Positions 1 through 14,200 of a stretch of 64,000 nucleotides of DNA are shown here, piece by piece. This stretch comes from Galaxea fascicularis (lineage: Eukaryota > Cnidaria > Anthozoa > Scleractinia > Euphylliidae), in the NCBI GenBank assembly GCA_948470475.1, contig OX419346.1, forward strand, positions 5,196,995-5,260,994, written 5' to 3'. The notes below the pieces were generated by a model that did no database searches, was not told the DNA's origin, and saw only the letters and a list, made by a program, of their open reading frames with translations. A program made the translations under genes and the position numbers. Each line of letters starts with the position of its first letter. Within the stretch, counting starts at the first letter, position 1.

Positions 1-3000
1 TTAGAGCTGTGTGCAAGATTTTAGCAAAGTTGAAATTTTGACCAACACCCAAAGGGGTTAACCCATGGTTTTGGCTCAAATTTCCAATTTGGCTAAAACT
101 TTGCCTATTTCAAAGAGGAGTCTAGAAATGATCTTGAAATGCTTCTAAAAACTCCCAAAACATGATTTCTATTCTTTTTTGAGCTGTGTGCAAGATTTTA
201 GCAAAGTTGAAATTTTGACCAAAACCCAAAGGGGTTAACCCATGGTTTTGGCTCAAATTTGCAATTTGGCTAAAACTTTCCCTATTTCAAAGAGGAGTCT
301 ACAAATGATCTTGAAATGCTTCTTAAAACTCCCAAAACATGATTTCTATTCTTATTTGAGCTGTGTGCAAGATTTTAGCAAAGTTGAAATTTCGACCAAA
401 ACCCGAAGGGGTTAACCCATGGTTTTGGCTGAAATTTGCTATTTGGCTGAAAACTTTGCCTATTTCAAAGAGGAGTCTAGAAATGATCTTGAAATGCTTC
501 TAAAAACTCCCAAAACATGATTTTTATTCTTATTTAAGCTGTGTGCAAGATTTTATCAAAGTTGAAAATTTGACCAAAACCCAAAGGGGTTAACCCATGG
601 TTTTGGCTCAAATTTGCAATTTGGCTGAAACTTTGCCTATTTCAAAGAGGAGTCTAGAAATGATCTTGAAATGCTTCTAAAAACTCCCAAAACATGATTT
701 CTATTCTTTTTTGAGCTGTGTGCAAGATTTTAGCAAAGTTGAAATTTTGACCAAAACCCAAAAGGGTTAACCCATGGTTTTGGCTCAAATTTGCAATTTG
801 GCTAAAACTTTGCCTATTTCAAAGAGGAGTCTAGAAATGATCTTGAAATGCTTCTAAAAACTCCCAAAACATGATTTCTATTCTTATTGAGCTGTGTGTA
901 AGATTTTAGCAAAGTTGAAATTTTGACCAAAACCCAAAGGGCTTAACCCATGGTTTTGGCTCAATTTTGCAATTTGGCTGAAACTTTGCCTATTTCAAAG
1001 AGGAGTCTAGAAATGATCTTGAAATGCTTCTAAAAACTCCCAAAAAATCATTTCTATTCTTATTTGAGCTGTGTGCAAGATTTTAGCAAAGTTGAAATTT
1101 TGACCAAAACCCAAAGGGGTTAACCCATGGTTTTGGCTCAAATTTGCAATTTGGCTAAAACTTTGCCTATTTCAAAGAGGAGTCTAGAAATGATCTTGAA
1201 ATGCTTCTAAAAACTCCCAAAACATGATTTCTATTCTTTTTTGAGCTGTGTGCAAGATTTTAGCAAAGTTGAAATTTTGACCAAAACCCAAAGGGGTTAA
1301 CCCATGGTTTTGGTTCAAATTTGCAATTTGGCTAAAACTTTGCCTATTTTAAAGAGGAGCCTAGAAATGATCTTGAAATGCTTCTAAAAACTCCCAAAAC
1401 ATGTTTTTTGTTCTTATTTGAGCTGTGTACAAGATTTTAACAAAGTTGAAAATTTGACCAAAACCCAAAGGGGTTAACCCATGGTTTTGGCTCAAATTTG
1501 CAATTTGGCTGAAACTTTGCCTATTTCAAAGAGGAGTCTAGAAATGATCTTGAAATGCTTCTAAAAACTCCCAAAACATGATTTCTATTCTTATTTGAGC
1601 TGTGTGTAAGATTTTAGCAAAGTTGAAATTTTGACCAAAACCCAAAGGGGTTAACCCATGGTTTTGGCTCAAATTTGCAATTTGGCTGGAACTTTGCCTA
1701 TTTCAAAGAGGAGTCTAGAAATGTTCTTGAAATGCTTTTAAAAACTCCCAAAACATCATTTCTATTCTTATTTGAGCTGTGTGCAAGATTTTAGCAAAGT
1801 TGAAATTTTGACCAAAACCCAAAGGGGTTAACCCATGGTTTTGGCTCAAATTTGCAATTTGGCTAAAACTTTGCCTATTTCAAAGAGGAGTCTAGAAATG
1901 ATCTTGAAATGCTTCTAAAAACTCCCAAAACATGATTTCTATTCTTTTTTGAGCTGTGTGCAAGATTTTAGCAAAGTTGAAATTTTGACCAAAACCCAAA
2001 GGGGTTAACCCATGGTTTTGGCTCAAATTTGCAATTTGGCTGAAACTTTGCCTATTTCAAAGAGGAGTCTAGAAATGATCTTGAAATGCTTCTAAAAACT
2101 CCCAAAACATGATTTCTATTCTTATTTGAGCTGTGTGCAAGATTTTAACAAAGTTAAAATTTTGACCAGAACCCAAAGGGGTTAACCCATGGTTTTGGCT
2201 CAAATTTGCAATTTGGCTGAAACTTTGCCTATTTCAAAGAGGAGTCTAGAAATGATCTTGAAATGCTTCTAAAAACTCCCAAAACATGATTTCTATTCTT
2301 ATTTGAGCTGTGTGTAAGATTTTAGCAAAGTTGAAATTTTGACCAAAACCCAAAGGGGTTAACCCATGGTTTTGGCTCAAATTTGCAATTTGGCTGAAAC
2401 TTTGCCTATTTCAAAGAGGAGTCTAGAAATGATCTTGAAATGCTTCTAAAAATTCCCAAAACATCATTTCTATTCTTATTTGAGCTGTGTGCAAGATTTC
2501 AGCAAAGTTGAAAATTTGACCAAAACCCAAAGGGGTTAACCCATGGTTTTGGCTCAAATTTGCAATTTGGCTGAAACTTTGCCTATTTCAAAGAGGAGTC
2601 TAGAAATGATGTCAAAATGCTTGTAAAAACTCCCAAAACATGATTTCTTTTCTTATTTGAGCTGTGTGCAAGATTTTAGCAAAGTTGAAATTTTGACCAA
2701 AACCCAAAGGGGTTAACCCATGGTTTTGGCTCAAATTTGCAATTTGGCTAAAACTTTGCCTATTTCAAAGAGGAGTCTAGAAATGATCTTGAAATGCTTC
2801 TAAAAACTCCCAAAACATGATTTCTATTCTTATTTGAGCTGTGTGCAAGATTTTAGCAAAGTTGAAATTTTGACCAAAACCCAAAGGGGTTAACCCATGG
2901 TTTTGGCTCAAATTTGCAATTTGGCTAAAACTTTGCCTATTTCAAAGAGGAGTCTAGAAATGATCTTGAAATGCTTCTAAAAACTCCCAAAACATGATTT

Positions 3001-6000
3001 CTATTCTTATTTGAGCTGTGCAAGATTTCAGCAAAGTTGAAATTTTGACCAAAACCCAAAGGGGTTAACCAATGGTTTTGGCTCAAATTTGCAATTTGGC
3101 TGAAACTTTGCCTATTTCAAAGAGGAGTCTAGAAATGATCTTGAAATGCTTCTAAAAACTCCCAAAACATGATTTCTATTCTTATTTGAGCTGTGTGCAA
3201 GATTTTAGCAAAGTTGAAATTTTGACCAAAACCCAAAGGGGTTAACCCATGGTTTTGGCTCAAATTTGCAATTTGGCTGAAACTTTGCCTATTTCAAAGA
3301 GGAGTCTAGAAATGATCTTGAAATGCTTCTAAAAACTCCCAAAACATGATTTCTATTCCTATTTGAGCTGTGTGCAAAATATTAGCAAAGTTGAAATTTT
3401 GACCAAAACCCAAAGGGGTTAACCCATGGTTTTGGCTCAAATTTGCAATTTGGCTGAAACTTTGCCTATTTCAAAGAGGAGTCTAGAAATGATCTTGAAA
3501 TGCTTCCAGAAACTCCCAAAACATGATTTCTATTCCTATTTGAGCTGTGTGCAAAATTTTAGCAAAGTTGAAATTTTGACCAAAACCCAAAGGGGTTAAC
3601 CCATGGTTTTGGCTCAAATTTGCAATTTGGCTGAAACTTTGCCTATTTCAAAGAGGAGTCTAGAAATGATCTTGAAATGCTTCTAAAAACTCCCAAAACA
3701 TGATATCTATTCTTATTTGAGCCGTGTGCAAGATTTTAGCAAAGTTGAAATTTTGACCAAAACTCAAAGGGGTTAACCCATGGTTTTGGCTCAAATTTGC
3801 GATTTGGCTGAAGCTTTGCCTATTTTAAAGAGGAGTCTAGAAATGATCTTGAAATGCTTCTAAAAACTCCCAAAACATGATTTCTATTCTTATTTAAGCG
3901 GTGTGCAAGATTTTAGAAGAGTTGAAATTTTGACCAAAACCCAAAGGGGTTAACCAATGGTTTTGTCTCAAATTTGCAATTTGGCTAAAACTTTGCCTAT
4001 TTCAAAGAGGAGTCTAGAAATGATCTTGAAATGCTTCTAAAAACTCCCAAAACATGATTTCTATTCTTATTTGAGCTGTGTGCAAGATTTTAGCAAAGTT
4101 GAAATTTTGACCAAAACCCAAAGGGGTTAACCCATGGTTTTGGCTCAAATTTGCAATTTGGCTGAAACTTTGCCTATTTCAAAGAGGAGTCTAGAAATGA
4201 TCTTGAAATGCTTCTAAAACCTCCCAAAACATGATTTCTATTTTTATTTGAGCTGTGTGCAAGATTTTAGCAAAGTTGAAATTTTGACCAAAACCCAAAG
4301 GGGTTAACCCATGGTTTTGGCTCAAATTTGCAATTTGGCTGAAACTTTGCCTATTTCAAAGAGGAGTCTAGAAATGATCTTGAAATGCTTCTAAAAACTC
4401 CCAAAACATGATTTCTATTCTTATTTGAGCTGTGTGCAAGATTTTAGCAAAGTTGAAATTTTGACCAAAACCCAAAGGGGTTAACCCATGGTTTTGGCTC
4501 AAATTTGCAATTTGGCTGAAACTTTGCCTATTTCAAAGAGGAGTCTACAAATGATCTTGAAATGCTTCCAAAACCTCCCAAAACATGATTTCTATTCTTA
4601 TTTGAGCTGTGTGCAAGATTTTAGCAAAGTTGAAATTTTGACCAAAACCCAAAGGGGTTAACCCATGGTTTTGGCTCAAATTTGCAATTTGGCTGAAACT
4701 TTGCCTATTTCAAAGAGGAGTCTAGAAATGATCTTGAAATGCTTCTAAAAACTCCCAAAACATGATTTCTATTCTTATTTGAGCTGTGTGCAAGATTTTA
4801 GCAAAGTTGAAATTTTGACCAAAACCCAAAGGGGTTAACCAATGGTTTTGGCTCAAATTTGCAATTTGGCTGAAACTTTGCCTATTTCAAAGAGGAGTCT
4901 AGAAATGATCTTAAAATGCTTGTAAAAACTCCCAAAACATGATTTCTATTCTTATTTGAGCTGTGTGTAAGATTTTAGCAAAGTTAAAAATTTTGACCAA
5001 AACCCAAAAAGGTTAACCCATGGTTTTGGCTCAAATTTGCAATTTGGCTGAAACTTTGCCTATTTCAAAGAGGAGTCTAGAAATGATCTTGAAATGCTTC
5101 TAAAAACTCCCAAAACATCATTTCTATTCTTATTTGAGCTGTGTGCAAGATTTTAGCAAAGTTGAAATTTTGACCAAAACCCAAAGGGGTTAACCCATGG
5201 TTTTGGCTCAAATTTGCAATTTGGCTGAAACTTTGCCTATTTCAAAGAGGAGTCTAGAAATGATCTTGAAACGCTTCTAAAAACTCCCAAAACATGATTT
5301 CTATTCTTATTTGAGCTGTGTGCAAGATTTTAGCAAAGTTGAAATTTTGACCACAACCCAAAGGGGTTAACCAATGGTTTTGTCTCAAATTTGCAATTTG
5401 GCTGAAACTTTGCCTATTTCAGAGAGGAGTCTAGAAATGATCTTGAAATGGTTCTAAAAACTCTTAAAAAATGATTTCTATTCTTATTTGAGCTGTGTGC
5501 AAGATTTTAGCAAAGTTGAAATTTTGACCAAAACCCAAAGGGGTTAACCAATGATTTTGTCTAAAATTTGCAATTTGGCTGAAACTTTGCCTATTTCAAA
5601 GAGGAGTCTAGAAATGATCTTGAAATGCTTCTAAAAACTCCCAAAACATGATTTCTATTCTTATTTGAGCTGTGTGCAAGAGTTGAGCAAAGTTAAAATT
5701 TTGACCAAAACCCAAAGGGGTTAACCCATGGTTTTGGCTCAAATTTGCAATTTGGCTGAAACTTTGCCTATTTCAAAGAGGAGTCTAGAAATGATCTTGA
5801 AATGCTTCTAAAAACTCCCAAAACATGATTTCTATTCTTGTTTGAGCTGTGTGTAAAATTTTAGCAAAGTTGAAATTTTGACCAAAACCCAAAGGGGTTA
5901 ACCCATGGTTTTGGCTCAAATTTGCAATTTGGCTGAAACTTTGCCTATTTCAAAGAGGAGTCTAGAAATGATCTTGAAATGCTTCTAAAAACTCCCAAAA

Positions 6001-6186
6001 CATGATTTCTATTCTTATTTGAGCTGTGTGCAAGATTTTAGCAAAGTTGAAATTTTGACCAAAACCCAAAGGGGTTAACCCATGGTTTTGGCTCAAATTT
6101 GCAATTTGGCTGAAACTTTGCCTATTTCAAAGAGGAGTCTAGAAATGATCTTGAAATGCTTCTAAAAACTCCCAAAACATGATTTC

Positions 6187-7050
6187 TATTCTTATTTGAG
6201 CTGTGTGCAAGATTTTAGCAAAGTTGAAAATTTGACCAAAACCCAAAGGGGTTAACCCATGGTGTTGGCTCAAATTTGCAATTTGGCTGAAACTTTGCCT
6301 ATTTCAAAGGGGAGTCTAGAAATGATCTTGAAATGCTTCTAAAAACTCCCAAAACATGATTTCTATTCTTATTTGAGCTGTGTTGAAGATTTTAGCAAAG
6401 TTAAAATTTTGACCAAAACCCAAACGGGTTAACCCATGGTTTTGGCTCAAATTTGCAATTTGGCTGAAACTTTGCTTATTTCAAAGAGGAGTCTAGAAAT
6501 GATCTTGAAATGCTTCTAAAAACTCCCAAAACATGATTTCTATTCTTATTTGAGCTGTGTGCAAGATTTTAGCAAAGTTGAAATTTTGGCCAAAACCCAA
6601 AGGGGTTAACCCATGGTTTTGGCTCAAATTTGCAATTTGGCTGAAACTTTGCCTATTTCAAAGAGGAGTCTAGAAATGATCTTGAAATGCTTCTAAAAAC
6701 TCCCAAAACATGATTTCTATTCTTATTTGAGCTGTGTGCAAGATTTCAGCAAAGTTGAAATTTTGACCAGAACCCAAAGGGGTTAACCCATTGTTTTGGC
6801 TCAAATTTGCGATTTGGCTGAAGCTTTGCCTATTTCAAAGAGGAGTCTAGAAATGATCTTGAAATGCTTCTAAAAACTCCCAATACATGATTTCTATTCT
6901 TATTTGAGCTGTGTGCAAGATTTTAGCAAAGTTGAAATTTTGACCAAAACCCAAAGGGGTTAACCCATGGTTTTGGCTCAAATTTGCAATTTGGCTGAAA
7001 CTTTGCCTATTTCAAAGAGGAGTCTAGAAATGATCTTGAAATGCTTCCAA
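6187..7050. repeat. Satellite block duplicated 5665 bp downstream
   Basis: A set of rare variants (CATGGTGTTGGCTC, AAAGGGGAGTCTAG, GCTGTGTTGAAGATT, CCCATTGTTTTGG, CTCCCAATACATG) appears in this order here and again at about 11850-12715. GTGTTGAAG lies at about 6381 and 12046, and CTTCCAAAACC at 7046 and 12711, both 5665 bp apart (32 monomers plus 1 bp). Downstream of this the offset drops to 4957 bp, so the second copy lacks four monomers present in the first. Confidence 0.85.
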
Positions 7051-8283
7051 AACCTCCCAAAACATGATTTCTATTCTTATTTGAGCTGTGTGCAAGATTT
7101 TAGCAAAGTTGAAATTTTGACCAAAACCCAAAGGGGTTAACCCATGGTTTTGGCTCAAATTTGCAATTTGGCTGAAACTTTGCCTATTTCAAAGAGGAGT
7201 CTAGAAATGATCTTGAAATGCTTCTAAAAACTCCCAAAACATGATTTCTATTCTTATTTGAGCTGTGTGCAAGATTTTAGCAAAGTTGAAATTTTGACCA
7301 AAACCCAAAGGGGTTAACCCATGGTTTTGGCTCAAATTTGCAATTTGGCTGAAACTTTGCCTATTTCAAAGAGGAGTCTAGAAATGATCTTGAAATGCTT
7401 CTAAAAACTCCCAAAACATGATTTCTATTCTTATTTGAGCTGTGTGCAAGATTTTAGCAAAGTTGAAATTTTGACCAAAACCCAAAGGGGTTAACCCATG
7501 GTTTTGGCTCAAATTTGCAATTTGGCTGAAACTTTGCCTATTTCAAAGAGGAGTCTAGAAATGATCTTGAAATGCTTCCAAAACCTCCCAAAACATGATT
7601 TCTATTCTTATTTGAGCTGTGTGCAAGATTTTAGCAAAGTTGAAATTTTGACCAAAACCCAAAGGGGTTAACCCATGGTTTTGGCTCAAATTTGCAATTT
7701 GGCTGAAACTTTGCCTATTTCAAAGAGGAGTCTAGAAATGATCTTGAAATGCTTCTAAAAACTCCCAAAACATGATTTCTATTCTTATTTGAGCTGTGTG
7801 CAAGATTTTAGCAAAGTTGAAATTTTGACCAAAACCCAAAGGGGTTAACCCATGGTTTTGGCTCAAATTTGCAATTTGGCTGAAACTTTGCCTATTTTAA
7901 AGAGGAGTCTAGAAATGATCTTGAAATGCTTCTAAAAACTCCCAAAACATGATTTCTATTCTTATTTGAGCTGTGTGTAAGATTTTAGCAAAGTTGAAAT
8001 TTTGAGCAAAACCCAAAGGGGTTAACCCATGGTTTTGGCTCAAATTTGCAATTTGGCTGAAACTTTGCCTATTTCAAAGAGGAGTCTAGAAATGATCTTG
8101 AAATGCTTCTAAAAACTCCCAAAACATGATTTCTATTCTTATTTGAGCTGTGTGCAAGATTTTAGCAAAGTTGAAATTTTGACCAAAACCCAAAGGGGTT
8201 AACCCATGGTTTTGGCTCAAATTTGCAATTTGGCTGAAACTTTGCCTATTTCAAAGAGGAGTCTAGAAATGATCTTGAAATGC

Positions 8284-11200
8284 TTCTTAAAACTCCCAAA
8301 ACATGATTTCTATTCTTATTTGAGCTGTGTGCAAGATTTTAGCAAAGTTGAAATTTCGACCAAAACCCGAAGGGGTTAACCCATGGTTTTGGCTCAAATT
8401 TGCTATTTGGCTGAAAACTTTGCCTATTTCAAAGAGGAGTCTAGAAATGATCTTGAAATGCTTCTAAAAACTCCCAAAACATGATTTTTATTCTTATTTA
8501 AGCTGTGTGCAAGATTTTAGCAAAGTTAAAATTTTGACCAGAACCCAAAGGGGTTAACCCATGGTTTTGGCTGAAATTTGCAATTTGGCTGAAACTTTGC
8601 CTATTTCAAAGAGGAGTCTAGAAATGATCTTGAAATGCTTCTAAAAACTCCCAAAACATGATTTCTATTCTTATTTGAGCTGTGTGCAAGATTTCAGCAA
8701 AGTTGAAATTTTGACCAAAACCCAAAGGGGTTAAACAATGGTTTTGGCTCAAATTTGCAATTTGGCTGAAACTTTGCCTATTTCAAAGAGGAGTCTAGAA
8801 ATGATCTTAAAATGCTTGTAAAAACTCCCAAAACATGATTTCTATTCTTATTTGAGCTGTGTGCAAGATTTTAGCAAAGTTGAAATTTTGACCAAAACCC
8901 AAAGGGGTTAACCCATGGTTTTGGCTCAAATTTGCAATTTGGCTGAAACTTTGCCTATTTCAAAGAGGAGTCTAGAAATAATCTTAAAAGGCTTCTAAAA
9001 ACTCCCAAAACATGATTTCTATTCCTATTTGAGCTGTGTGCAAAATATTAGCAAAGTTGAAATTTTGACCAAAACCCAAAGGGGTTAACCCATGGTTTTG
9101 GCTCAAATTTGCAATTTGGCTGAAACTTTGCCTATTTCAAAGAGGAGTCTAGAAATGATCTTGAAATGCTTCTAAAACCTCCCAAAACATGATTTCTATT
9201 CTTATTTGAGCTGTGTGCAAGATTTTAGCAAAGTAGAAATTTTGACCAAAACCCAAAGGGGTTAACCCATGGTTTTGGCTCAAATTTGCAATTTGGCTAA
9301 AACTTTGCCTATTTCAAAGAGGAGTCTAGAAATGATCTTGAAATGCTTCTAAAACCTCCCAAAACATGATTTCTATTCTTATTTGAGCTGTGTGCAAGAT
9401 TTCAGCAAAGTTGAAATTTTGACCAAAACCCGAAGGGAATAACCCACGGTTTTGGCTCAAATTTGCAATTTGGCTGAAACTTTGCCTATTTCAAAGAGGA
9501 GTCTAGAAATGATCTTGAAATGCTTCTAAAAACTCCCAAAACATGATTTCTATTCTTATTTGAGCTGTGTGCAAGATTTTAGCAAAGTTGAAATTTTGAC
9601 CAAAACCCAAAGGGGTTAACCCATGGTTTTGGCTCAAATTTGCAATTTGGCTGAAACTTTGCCTATTTCAAAGAGGAGTCTAGAAATGATCTTGAAATGC
9701 TTCTAAAAACTCCCAAAACATGATTTCTATTCTTATTTGAGCTGTGTGCAAGATTTTAGCAAAGTTGAAATTTTGACCAAAACCCAAAGGGGTTAACCCA
9801 TGGTTTTGGCTCAAATTTGCAATTTGGCTGAAACTTTGCCTATTTCAAAGAGGAGTCTAGAAATGATCTTGAAATGCTTCTAGAAACTCCCAAAACATGA
9901 TTTCTATTCCTATTTGAGCTGTGTGCAAAATTTTAGCAAAGTTGAAATTTTGACCAAAACTCAAAGGGGTTAACCCATGGTTTTGGCTCAAATTTGCGAT
10001 TTGGCTGAAACTTTGCCTATTTTAAAGAGGAGTCTAGAAATGATCTTGAAATGCTTCTAAAAACTCCCAAAACATGATTTCTATTCTTATTTAAGCGGTG
10101 CGCAAGATTTTAGAAGAGTTGAAATTTTGACCAAAACCCAAAGGGGTTAACCAATGGTTTTGTCTCAAATTTGCAATTTGGCTAAAACTTTGCCTATTTT
10201 AAAGAAGAGTCTAGAAATGATCTTGAAATGCTTCTAAAAACTCCCAAAACATGATTTCTATTCTTATTTGAGCTGTGTGCAAGATTTTAGCAAAGTTGAA
10301 ATTTTGACCAAAACCCAAAGGGGTTAACCCATGGTTTTGGCTCAAATTTGCAATTTGGCTGAAACTTTGCCTATTTCAAAGAGGAGTCTAGAAATGATCT
10401 TGAAATGCTTCTAAAACCTCCCAAAACATGATTTCTATTCTTATTTGAGCTGTGTGCAAGATTTTAGCAAAGTTGAAATTTTGACCAAAACCCAAAGGGG
10501 TTAACCCATGGTTTTGGCTCAAATTTGCAATTTGGCTGAAACTTTGCCTATTTCAAAGAGGAGTCTAGAAATGATCTTGAAATGCTTCTAAAAACTCCCA
10601 AAACATGATTTCTATTCTTATTTGAGCTGTGTGCAAGATTTTAGCAAAGTTGAAATTTTGACCAAAACCCAAAGGGGTTAACCCATGGTTTTGGCTCAAA
10701 TTTGCAATTTGGCTGAAACTTTGCCTATTTCAAAGAGGAGTCTAGAAATGATCTTGAAATGCTTCTAAAAACTCCCAAAACATGATTTCTATTCTTATTT
10801 GAGCTGTGTGCAAGATTTCAGGAAAGTTGAAATTTTGACCACAACCCAAAGGGGTTAACCCATGGTTTTGGCTCAAATTTGCAATTTGGCTGAAACTTTG
10901 CCTATTTCAAAGAGGAGTCTAGAAATGATCTTGAAATGCTTCTAAAAACTCCCAAAACATCATTTCTATTCTTATTTGAGCTGTGTGGAAGATTTTAGCA
11001 AAGTTGAAATTTTGACGAAAACCCAAAGGGGTTAACCAATGGTTTTGGCTCAAATTTGCAATTTGGCTGAAACTTTGCCTATTTCAAAGAGGAGTCTAGA
11101 AATGATCTTGAAATGCTTCTAAAAACTCCCAAAACATCATTTCTATTCTTATTTGAGCTGTGTGGAAGATTTTAGCAAAGTTGAAATTTTGACGAAAACC

Positions 11201-14200
11201 CAAAGGGGTTAACCAATGGTTTTGGCTCAAATTTGCAATTTGGCTGAAACTTTGCCTATTTCAAAGAGGAGTCTAGAAATGATCTTGAAATGCTTCTAAA
11301 AACTCCCAAAACATGATTTCTATTCTTATTTGAGCTGTGTGCAAGATTTCAGCAAAGTTGAAATTTTGACCAAAACCCAAAGGGGTTAAACAATGGTTTT
11401 GGCTCAAATTTGCAATTTGGCTGAAACTTTGCCTATTTCAAAGAGGAGTCTAGAAATGATCTTAAAATGCTTGTAAAAACTCCCAAAACATGATTTCTAT
11501 TCTTATTTGAGCTGTGTGCAAGATTTTAGCAAAGTTGAAATTTTGACCAAAACCCAAAGGGGTTAACCCATGGTTTTGGCTCAAATTTGCAATTTGGCTG
11601 AAACTTTGCCTATTTCAAAGAGGAGTCTAGAAATGATCTTGAAATGCTTCTAAAAACTCCCAAAACATGATTTCTATTCTTATTTGAGCTGTGTGCAAGA
11701 TTTTAGCAAAGTTGAAATTTTGACCAAAACCCAAAGGGGTTAACCCATGGTTTTGGCTCAAATTTGCAATTTGGCTGAAACTTTGCCTATTTCAAAGAGG
11801 AGTCTAGAAATGATCTTGAAATGCTTCTAAAAACTCCCAAAACATGATTTCTATTCTTATTTGAGCTGTGTGCAAGATTTTAGCAAAGTTGAAAATTTGA
11901 CCAAAACCCAAAGGGGTTAACCCATGGTGTTGGCTCAAATTTGCAATTTGGCTGAAACTTTGCCTATTTCAAAGGGGAGTCTAGAAATGATCTTGAAATG
12001 CTTCTAAAAACTCCCAAAACATGATTTCTATTCTTATTTGAGCTGTGTTGAAGATTTTAGCAAAGTTAAAATTTTGACCAAAACCCAAACGGGTTAACCC
12101 ATGGTTTTGGCTCAAATTTGCAATTTGGCTGAAACTTTGCTTATTTCAAAGAGGAGTCTAGAAATGATCTTGAAATGCTTCTAAAAACTCCCAAAACATG
12201 ATTTCTATTCTTATTTGAGCTGTGTGCAAGATTTTAGCAAAGTTGAAATTTTGGCCAAAACCCAAAGGGGTTAACCCATGGTTTTGGCTCAAATTTGCAA
12301 TTTGGCTGAAACTTTGCCTATTTCAAAGAGGAGTCTAGAAATGATCTTGAAATGCTTCTAAAAACTCCCAAAACATGATTTCTATTCTTATTTGAGCTGT
12401 GTGCAAGATTTCAGCAAAGTTGAAATTTTGACCAGAACCCAAAGGGGTTAACCCATTGTTTTGGCTCAAATTTGCGATTTGGCTGAAGCTTTGCCTATTT
12501 CAAAGAGGAGTCTAGAAATGATCTTGAAATGCTTCTAAAAACTCCCAATACATGATTTCTATTCTTATTTGAGCTGTGTGCAAGATTTTAGCAAAGTTGA
12601 AATTTTGACCAAAACCCAAAGGGGTTAACCCATGGTTTTGGCTCAAATTTGCAATTTGGCTGAAACTTTGCCTATTTCAAAGAGGAGTCTAGAAATGATC
12701 TTGAAATGCTTCCAAAACCTCCCAAAACATGATTTCTATTCTTATTTGAGCTGTGTGCAAGATTTTAGCAAAGTTGAAATTTTGACCAAAACCCAAAGGG
12801 GTTAACCCATGGTTTTGGCTCAAATTTGCAATTTGGCTGAAACTTTGCCTATTTCAAAGAGGAGTCTAGAAATGATCTTGAAATGCTTCTAAAAACTCCC
12901 AAAACATGATTTCTATTCTTATTTGAGCTGTGTGCAAGATTTTAGCAAAGTTGAAATTTTGACCAAAACCCAAAGGGGTTAACCCATGGTTTTGGCTCAA
13001 ATTTGCAATTTGGCTGAAACTTTGCCTATTTTAAAGAGGAGTCTAGAAATGATCTTGAAATGCTTCTAAAAACTCCCAAAACATGATTTCTATTCTTATT
13101 TGAGCTGTGTGTAAGATTTTAGCAAAGTTGAAATTTTGACCAAAACCCAAAGGGGTTAACCCATGGTTTTGGCTCAAATTTGCAATTTGGCTGAAACTTT
13201 GCCTATTTCAAAGAGGAGTCTAGAAATGATCTTGAAATGCTTCTTAAAACTCCCAAAACATGATTTCTATTCTTATTTGAGCTGTGTGCAAGATTTTAGC
13301 AAAGTTGAAATTTCGACCAAAACCCGAAGGGGTTAACCCATGGTTTTGGCTCAAATTTGCTATTTGGCTGAAAACTTTGCCTATTTCAAAGAGGAGTCTA
13401 GAAATGATCTTGAAATGCTTCTAAAAACTCCCAAAACATGATTTTTATTCTTATTTAAGCTGTGTGCAAGATTTTAGCAAAGTTAAAATTTTGACCAGAA
13501 CCCAAAGGGGTTAACCCATGGTTTTGGCTGAAATTTGCAATTTGGCTGAAACTTTGCCTATTTCAAAGAGGAGTCTAGAAATGATCTTGAAATGCTTCTA
13601 AAAACTCCCAAAACATGATTTCTATTCTTATTTGAGCTGTGTGCAAGATTTCAGCAAAGTTGAAATTTTGACCAAAACCCAAAGGGGTTAAACAATGGTT
13701 TTGGCTCAAATTTGCAATTTGGCTGAAACTTTGCCTATTTCAAAGAGGAGTCTAGAAATGATCTTAAAATGCTTGTAAAAACTCCCAAAACATGATTTCT
13801 ATTCTTATTTGAGCTGTGTGCAAGATTTTAGCAAAGTTGAAATTTTGACCAAAACCCAAAGGGGTTAACCCATGGTTTTGGCTCAAATTTGCAATTTGGC
13901 TGAAACTTTGCCTATTTCAAAGAGGAGTCTAGAAATAATCTTAAAAGGCTTCTAAAAACTCCCAAAACATGATTTCTATTCCTATTTGAGCTGTGTGCAA
14001 AATATTAGCAAAGTTGAAATTTTGACCAAAACCCAAAGGGGTTAACCCATGGTTTTGGCTCAAATTTGCAATTTGGCTGAAACTTTGCCTATTTCAAAGA
14101 GGAGTCTAGAAATGATCTTGAAATGCTTCTAAAACCTCCCAAAACATGATTTCTATTCTTATTTGAGCTGTGTGCAAGATTTTAGCAAAGTAGAAATTTT